NCBI RefSeq assembly: GCF_900105065.1
Contig: NZ_LT629749.1
Location: 2,480,001 to 2,544,000, forward strand
Direction of reading: 5' to 3'
DNA: 64,000 nt
Source: Friedmanniella luteola
Lineage (GTDB): Bacteria > Actinomycetota > Actinomycetes > Propionibacteriales > Propionibacteriaceae
Shown in pieces: positions 58,944 through 64,000 of the stretch; position 1 is the stretch's first letter; each line of letters opens with the position of its first letter. Made by a program: the position numbers and the translations under genes. The notes under the pieces are model-generated. The model was not told where the DNA came from. It searched no databases and worked only from the letters and a program-made list of their open reading frames with translations.

Positions 58944-59818
58944 TCAGCCCGGCATCCGCGCACTCAGCCGCGCGCGCACCGCGGTGGTGAAGCGGGGTCG
59001 CCCGGAGAGGTCCCGGTGGTCGCGCACCGCGGTGAAGGCGCCGTGCGCGGCGACGACGGCGGGTGCGCTCTCGCCCTGCGCGTCGGCGTGCTCGAAGCAG
59101 AGCAGCCCGGCCGGCTTGAGCAGCCGGGAGGCGACCTGGGTGAGGACGCGGATGGCGTCCAGCCCGTCGTCGCCGGAGAAGAGGGCCAGGGCCGGGTCGT
59201 GGTCGCGGACCTCGGGCGTCACGGACTCGAAGGCGTCCAGCGGGATGTAGGGCGGGTTGGCGATCACCAGGTCGACGGTCCCGTCCAGCTCGGGCACCGC
59301 CCGGGCCATGTCGCCGACGTGCAGCTCGACGCCGGTGCCGGCGAGGTTGCGCTCGGCCCAGCGCGCCGCGTCCTCCGACATCTCGACGGCGTGCACCCGC
59401 AGGCGGGGCAGCTCGTCGACGAGGGCCTTGGCGATGGCCCCGGAGCCGGTGCACAGCTCCACGACCAGCGGGCGCTGCATCTGGAACACCAGCGGGCGGA
59501 GCTGCTCCAGCGCCCAGCCCGTCATGACCTCGGTCTCGGGCCGCGGCACGAACACACCGGGCCCGACCGCCAGCTCGACGTGGCGGAAGTAGGCCCGCCC
59601 GGTGAGGTGCTGCAGGGGGATGCGGACGGCCCGCTGGATGACGAGCGAGTCGAAGAGGTCGGCCTGCGCGTCGTCGACGGCGTCCAGCAGCGGCAGCCGG
59701 GCCGGCTCGATCCCCGCCACCAGGCTCAGCAGCACGCGGGCGTCCTGCTCGGGGCTGTCGACGCCGGCCTCCCGGAGCCGGGTCACCGCCGCCGTCAGCA
59801 GCGGGCGGACGGGGTGCT

Positions 59819-59822
<4 letters not shown>
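58944..59822 (-). CDS. prmC: Peptide chain release factor N5-glutamine methyltransferase PrmC (HemK)
   Basis: 292 residues from a GTG that overlaps the prfA stop (GTGA). It has the N-terminal helical RF-binding domain ([31 protein letters not shown] start), [26 protein letters not shown], the SAM motif [11 protein letters not shown] and the substrate motif VIANPPYIP. It methylates the glutamine of the GGQ loop of RF1/RF2, encoded immediately upstream. Confidence 0.95.
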
Positions 59823-60901
<1,079 letters not shown>

Positions 60902-60910
60902 CGGAACTCT

Positions 60911-60964
60911 CCGACTTGTCAGAACCTGGCGGTGCTCCAGGCCCACGTGGTTCTGACAAGTCGG
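60911..60964 (-). promoter_or_regulatory. Long hairpin between rpmE and prfA touching the prfA ribosome binding site
   Basis: CCGACTTGTCAGAACC (60911-60926) and GGTTCTGACAAGTCGG (60949-60964) are perfect 16-base complements, with CCTGG and CCAGG able to pair inside. On the mRNA the 3' arm ends in CGG, which is shared with the GGAGAG of prfA. It can act as the rpmE terminator, or hold back prfA translation, or both. Confidence 0.75.
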
Positions 60965-61023
60965 GTGGGTGGAGACAAGCAAGCGCCGGGAACAGGTCTC
61001 CCTGCTCCCGGCGCTGCGGTGGA

Positions 61024-61233
61024 TCAAGCCTTCTTGGCGTACCGCTTCTCGAAGCGGGCCACGCGGCCACCGGTGTCGAGGATCTTCTGCTTGCCGGTGT
61101 AGAAGGGGTGGCAGGCCGAGCAGACGTCGGCGCGCATGACGCCGCTGGTCTCGGTGCTGCGGGTGGTGAACGTGTTGCCGCAGGTGCAGGTCACCTGGGT
61201 CTCCACGTACGTCGGGTGGGCGTTGGCCTTCAT
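61024..61233 (-). CDS. rpmE: 50S ribosomal protein L31
   Basis: 69 residues. It is the zinc-binding (C+) form: C16, C18 (VTCTCGN) and C38, C41 ([15 protein letters not shown]). Strong AGAGGAGA before the ATG. Position between rho and prfA is the standard actinobacterial order. The C+ type is normally replaced by a zinc-free copy under zinc starvation; none is seen here. Confidence 0.97.
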   Translation of the reverse strand: MKANAHPTYVETQVTCTCGNTFTTRSTETSGVMRADVCSACHPFYTGKQKILDTGGRVARFEKRYAKKA

Positions 61234-61300
61234 GGTTTCTCCTCTTCTCGCACCGGGTCGTCGAGCGTGGTCACGCGACGTGAACCGGCACCAAGGGTGA

Positions 61301-61330
61301 AGTCTGCCGCAGTTCTCCGCGGCGACACAA
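61301..61330 (-). promoter_or_regulatory. Promoter of rpmE (-35 TTGTGT, -10 CAGACT)
   Basis: On the minus strand TTGTGT, 18 bases, CAGACT (complement of 61301-61306) lie just downstream of the rho terminator. The expected start near 61294 gives a leader of about 60 bases. Confidence 0.45.
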
Positions 61331-61342
61331 ACTCCAACGCCA

Positions 61343-61369
61343 CGTCCCCGGGGATATTCCCCGGGGACG
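61343..61369 (-). terminator. Perfect 12-base-pair hairpin after rho
   Basis: CGTCCCCGGGGA (61343-61354) and TCCCCGGGGACG (61358-61369) pair perfectly around a 3-base loop, about 20 bases after the rho stop codon. It is the cleanest terminator-like structure in the window, although no U-run follows. Confidence 0.8.
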
Positions 61370-61389
61370 GGCGTCGGGGACGAGCGGGA

Positions 61390-63504
61390 TCAGGCCGGGA
61401 TCGACTTGGTGATGGCCATCAGGAACTCGCTGTTGCTCTGGGTCTTGCGCAGCCGGTCCAGCAGCATCTCGAGGCCCTGGAGGTTGTCCAGACCCGACAG
61501 CACGCGGCGGAGCTTCCACACGATGGCCAGCTCCTCGCGGCTCATCAGCAGCTCCTCCCGCCGGGTGCTGGAGGCGTCGACGTCGATGGCCGGGAAGATG
61601 CGCTTCTCGGAGAACTCGCGACGGAGCCGGAGCTCCATGTTGCCGGTGCCCTTGAACTCCTCGAAGATCACCTCGTCCATCTTCGAGCCGGTCTCGATGA
61701 GCGCCGTGGCGAGGATCGTCAGCGAGCCGCCGCCCTCGATGTTGCGGGCGGCACCGAAGAACTTCTTCGGCGGGTAGAGCGCCGCCGAGTCCACGCCACC
61801 GGACAGGATGCGTCCGCTGGCGGGGGCCGCGATGTTGTACGCACGGCCCAGCCGGGTGATGCCGTCCAGCAGCACGACGACGTCCCGGCCCGCCTCGACC
61901 AGGCGCTTGGCCCGCTCGATGGCCAGCTCGGCCACGGTGGTGTGGTCGTCGGCCGGACGGTCGAAGGTGGAGGCGATGACCTCGCCCTGCACCGCGCGCT
62001 GGAAGTCGGTGACCTCCTCGGGACGCTCGTCGACCAGCACGACCATGAGGTGGACCTCGGGGTTGTTCTGGCTGATGGCGTTGGCGATCGACTGCATGAT
62101 CATCGTCTTGCCGGCCTTCGACGGCGACACGATCAGGCCGCGCTGGCCCTTGCCGACGGGCGCCACCAGGTCGATGATCCGGCCGACCAGGTTCGTCGGG
62201 CCGGTCTCCAGCTTCAGCCGCTCCTGCGGGTACAGCGGCGTCAGCTTGCCGAACTCGACCCGGTTCTTCGCCGCCTCGGGGTCGCCGCCGTTGACCGTCT
62301 CCAGCTTGATCAGGGGGTTGAACTTCTCCTTGCGGTCCCCCTCCTTGGAGGCCCGGATCTGCCCGGTGACGATGTCGCCCTTGCGGAGCCCGAACTTCTT
62401 GACCATGTTCAGGGCGATGTAGGCGTCGTCGGGGCCCGGCAGGTAGCCCGAGGTGCGGACGAACGCGTAGTTGTCCATGACGTCGACGATGCCGCGTGCG
62501 GGCACCAGGACGTCGTCGTCGGAGACGACCGGGTCGGACTCGAAGCGCTCCATGCCGCCCGAGCCACCGCGGCCGGTCGTGCGCCGGTTCTGCCGGTCAC
62601 GGCTGCGCCGACGGCGTCCGCGACGGCCGCCGTCCTCGTCCCAGTCGTTGCCGCGGTCGGGGCCGCGGTCGTTGCCGCCCCGGTCGCCGCGGTTGTCGTT
62701 GCCGCCGCGGTCGCCGCGGTTGTCGTTGCCCCGGTCGCTGCGGCCCTGCTGGTCGTTGCGGCCGCCGCCGTTGCCGTTGCCGCCGCCGTTGTTGTTGCCG
62801 CGCTCGCCGCGGTCGTTGCCGCCGCGGTCCTGGCGGGACTCCTGCTCGCCGCGGGCCTGCTGGCCCTCACGCGGCTCGCGACCCTGCTGGGCGTCGCGGC
62901 CGTTCTGCTCGCGGCCGTTCTGCTGGCCGTCGCGACCGTTCTGCTCGCGGCCGTTCTGCTGGCCGTCGCGACCGTTCTGCTCGCGGTTGCGCCGGCGGCG
63001 CTCACCGCCCTCGCGGCCGTTCTGGTCGTCCTCGGAGCCCTGGCCGGCCTCGCCCTGCTCGGGCCGGGTGCGGCCCTCGCCACCGTCGGCGCGGGCCTGG
63101 GTGGCCTCGGAACGGGCGCTCTCCTCGACGCGGGCGATCTCCTCGCGCGGTGCGCGCTGCAGGTCGCTGAGCGCGGCGGCGACGTCGGACCGGGAGGCCT
63201 CGTCGGAGCTGGGCGTGGGCGGGCCCGCCGCACGGCGGGCGGACCGGCGCTCGCCGTTGCCCCCACCGTTCGGGGCGGGGGCGCTGCCGCCCTGCGCCGC
63301 CCCGCCCGAGGAGGCCGGTCCGCGCTGGGCGGACTGGATGGCCTCGATCAGCTGGCCCTTGCGCATGGCGCCGGTGCCCTTGAGGCCGAGCGAGCCGGCG
63401 AGCTGCTTCAGCTCGGGCAGGACCATCGAGTCCAGCCCGGATCCCCGGCGCTTGCGCGCACCCTCAGCGGGAGCGTCGCTCGTCACTTCGGCGATGTCAG
63501 TCAA
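61390..63504 (-). CDS. rho: Transcription termination factor Rho
   Basis: 704 residues from a TTG at 63504, preferred because GAAAGGA stands six bases before it and the protein then begins LTDIAEVTSDAP, like other actinobacterial Rho proteins. RhoN (SMVLPELKQLAGSLGLKGTGAMRKGQLIEAIQ) comes first. A ~230-residue Arg/Asn/Gly/Gln/Asp-rich insert follows, then the RNA-binding cold-shock-like domain (GIVDVMDNYAFVRTSGYLPG) and the hexameric ATPase with Walker A SPSKAGKTMIM and VVLLDGITRLGRAYN. The insert is typical of high-GC Gram-positives but is very long and repetitive here. Confidence 0.97.
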   Translation of the reverse strand: MTDIAEVTSDAPAEGARKRRGSGLDSMVLPELKQLAGSLGLKGTGAMRKGQLIEAIQSAQRGPASSGGAAQGGSAPAPNGGGNGERRSARRAAGPPTPSSDEASRSDVAAALSDLQRAPREEIARVEESARSEATQARADGGEGRTRPEQGEAGQGSEDDQNGREGGERRRRNREQNGRDGQQNGREQNGRDGQQNGREQNGRDAQQGREPREGQQARGEQESRQDRGGNDRGERGNNNGGGNGNGGGRNDQQGRSDRGNDNRGDRGGNDNRGDRGGNDRGPDRGNDWDEDGGRRGRRRRSRDRQNRRTTGRGGSGGMERFESDPVVSDDDVLVPARGIVDVMDNYAFVRTSGYLPGPDDAYIALNMVKKFGLRKGDIVTGQIRASKEGDRKEKFNPLIKLETVNGGDPEAAKNRVEFGKLTPLYPQERLKLETGPTNLVGRIIDLVAPVGKGQRGLIVSPSKAGKTMIMQSIANAISQNNPEVHLMVVLVDERPEEVTDFQRAVQGEVIASTFDRPADDHTTVAELAIERAKRLVEAGRDVVVLLDGITRLGRAYNIAAPASGRILSGGVDSAALYPPKKFFGAARNIEGGGSLTILATALIETGSKMDEVIFEEFKGTGNMELRLRREFSEKRIFPAIDVDASSTRREELLMSREELAIVWKLRRVLSGLDNLQGLEMLLDRLRKTQSNSEFLMAITKSIPA
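62901..62988 (-). repeat. 36-base tandem repeat in the rho insert
   Basis: A 36-base unit at 62901-62936 is repeated exactly at 62937-62972 and partly again to about 62988. It encodes a 12-residue period of the type GREQNGRDGQQN. In-frame copy-number changes would lengthen or shorten the insert. Confidence 0.88.
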
Positions 63505-63814
63505 TGTGTTTCCTTTCGGAACAGGCACCGTTGTGCCCGGTCCCCACCTCGGGGTGCGATCCCACGAGGCGCGAGTGCGATTCTCCCCACGTCCTGGCGA
63601 CGTGGCGGAGGGAAATGATGTGGCGGGAGACCCCGCACCCGCGTAGGTGGGGTGTGATGTCGTCCGAGCGCCTGCTCTGCGGCACTGCCTGGCCCCGAAC
63701 CGTTACCTGGGAGTCGCTGGTTCCCTGTGGTTCCCCTGGCCGTTGCGGCACAGAAAGGCTAGCACTGTCACCCGTCTTCGTGGCACATCCGCCGGACCCG
63801 GTGTGCCGCCCTTC
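63505..63814 (-). promoter_or_regulatory. Rho leader and promoter region
   Basis: 310 bases between thrB and rho. A TAGCCT -10-like box (complement of 63756-63761) would give a leader of roughly 245 bases, notably less GC-rich than the genes around it. A stop-free frame of 84 codons (63749 down to 63497) runs through it, but many of its codons end in A or T, unlike real genes here, so I do not call it coding. A long untranslated leader fits known rho autoregulation. Confidence 0.45.
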
Positions 63815-64000
63815 TCAGCCGTCCACGGCCGTGATGGCCGCCCCCCCGCCCACGGCGAGCGGGACCCGGCGGAACCCCAACGGTTCGGCCTCCAGCTCCT
63901 GCAGCGCGGCCCGCCGGCCGAGCACCAGCACCGTCGGCCCCGCGCCGCTGATCACCGCCGCGTGGCCGAGGCCGCGCAGGTGGTTCATCAGCGTCCAGGA
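63815..64000 (-). CDS. thrB: Homoserine kinase (3' part, cut by window edge)
   Basis: 61 codons and a stop are visible: MNHLRGLGHAAVISGAGPTVLVLGRR, then GFRRVPLAVGGGAAITAVDG. SGAGPTVLVL is the C-terminal GHMP-kinase motif as found in ThrB. thrB upstream of rho is the usual actinobacterial order. It phosphorylates homoserine on the way to threonine. Confidence 0.87.
   Translation of the reverse strand, partial: SWTLMNHLRGLGHAAVISGAGPTVLVLGRRAALQELEAEPLGFRRVPLAVGGGAAITAVDG

Noticed and set aside
62901-62988. 36-base direct repeats as a possible CRISPR
   Set aside because: The units are contiguous with no spacers, and they are in frame inside rho.
60916-63618. A 900-codon plus-strand frame with long Ala/Val/Leu stretches resembling membrane helices
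   Set aside because: It is antisense to rho; the hydrophobic blocks are just the complement of the Asn/Gln/Arg codons of the Rho insert.
63497-63751. 84-codon frame in the rho leader as a gene
   Set aside because: Many codons end in A or T, unlike every certain gene here, and no domain or ribosome binding site is evident; kept only as a low-interest note.

Overview
The window is a very GC-rich (well over 70% by eye), gene-dense piece of core chromosome from an actinomycete. The evidence is the F1Fo-ATPase operon flanked by thrB-rho-rpmE-prfA-prmC-sua5-wecA, an archaeal-type mismatch endonuclease NucS, a complete GlgE glucan pathway, many GTG starts, four-base stop/start overlaps, and starts that look leaderless. 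The content and order resemble a reshuffled M. tuberculosis Rv1297-Rv1328 region. A Geodermatophilaceae-like host (Blastococcus, Geodermatophilus, Modestobacter) is my best guess from overall style; this is inference. I see no tRNA, rRNA, CRISPR array, insertion sequence or prophage.

Layout. 0-5 kb: the 5' part of mnmA, a cysteine desulfurase and etfBA on the minus strand, then a small membrane monooxygenase-fold protein and an enoyl-CoA hydratase. 5-20 kb: carbohydrate block with glgX, an esterase, a secreted GH43 glycosidase, then glgP divergent from glgE-mak-glgB (storage glucan release, maltosyl transfer, maltose phosphorylation, branching). A 460-base non-coding stretch rich in inverted and direct repeats separates the GH43 gene from glgP. 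20-27.5 kb: hydrolase/GNAT pair divergent from a WYL regulator, a berberine-bridge-type flavoprotein, a thioredoxin-like co-chaperone, pgm, and a spore-photoproduct-lyase-like radical SAM protein. 27.5-29.4 kb: pit phosphate transporter with two small conserved partners, behind a good match to an actinobacterial PHO box. 29.7-35.4 kb: aldo/keto reductase, DUF2000/Lrp divergent pair, a NeuA-KdsC-type fusion, a frameshifted putative glycosyltransferase, MarR, a PH-domain membrane protein and a tiny membrane protein.

35.5-48.6 kb: meaB, thiolase and methylmalonyl-CoA epimerase; two tandem DivIVA-like coiled-coil paralogues; nucS; a 3-hydroxyacyl-CoA dehydrogenase operon; small membrane proteins; a cyclophilin lipoprotein; PduO-type cobalamin adenosyltransferase; a sugar-phosphate isomerase-like protein; and DUF2550. 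MeaB, the epimerase and the adenosyltransferase all serve B12-dependent methylmalonyl-CoA mutase, although the mutase itself is not here. 48.6-56.5 kb: the ATP synthase operon on the minus strand. 56.6-64 kb: wecA, sua5, prmC, prfA, rpmE, rho and the 3' end of thrB, all on the minus strand.

The most interesting signals are regulatory and structural, not a new gene system: a nested palindrome of four copies of one 12-mer at 10.7 kb, a PHO box before pit, a long hairpin ending against the prfA ribosome binding site, a recurrent -10-like box six or seven bases before start codons, in-frame tandem repeats in the second DivIVA-like gene and in rho, and a one-base frameshift in a putative surface-glycan transferase.
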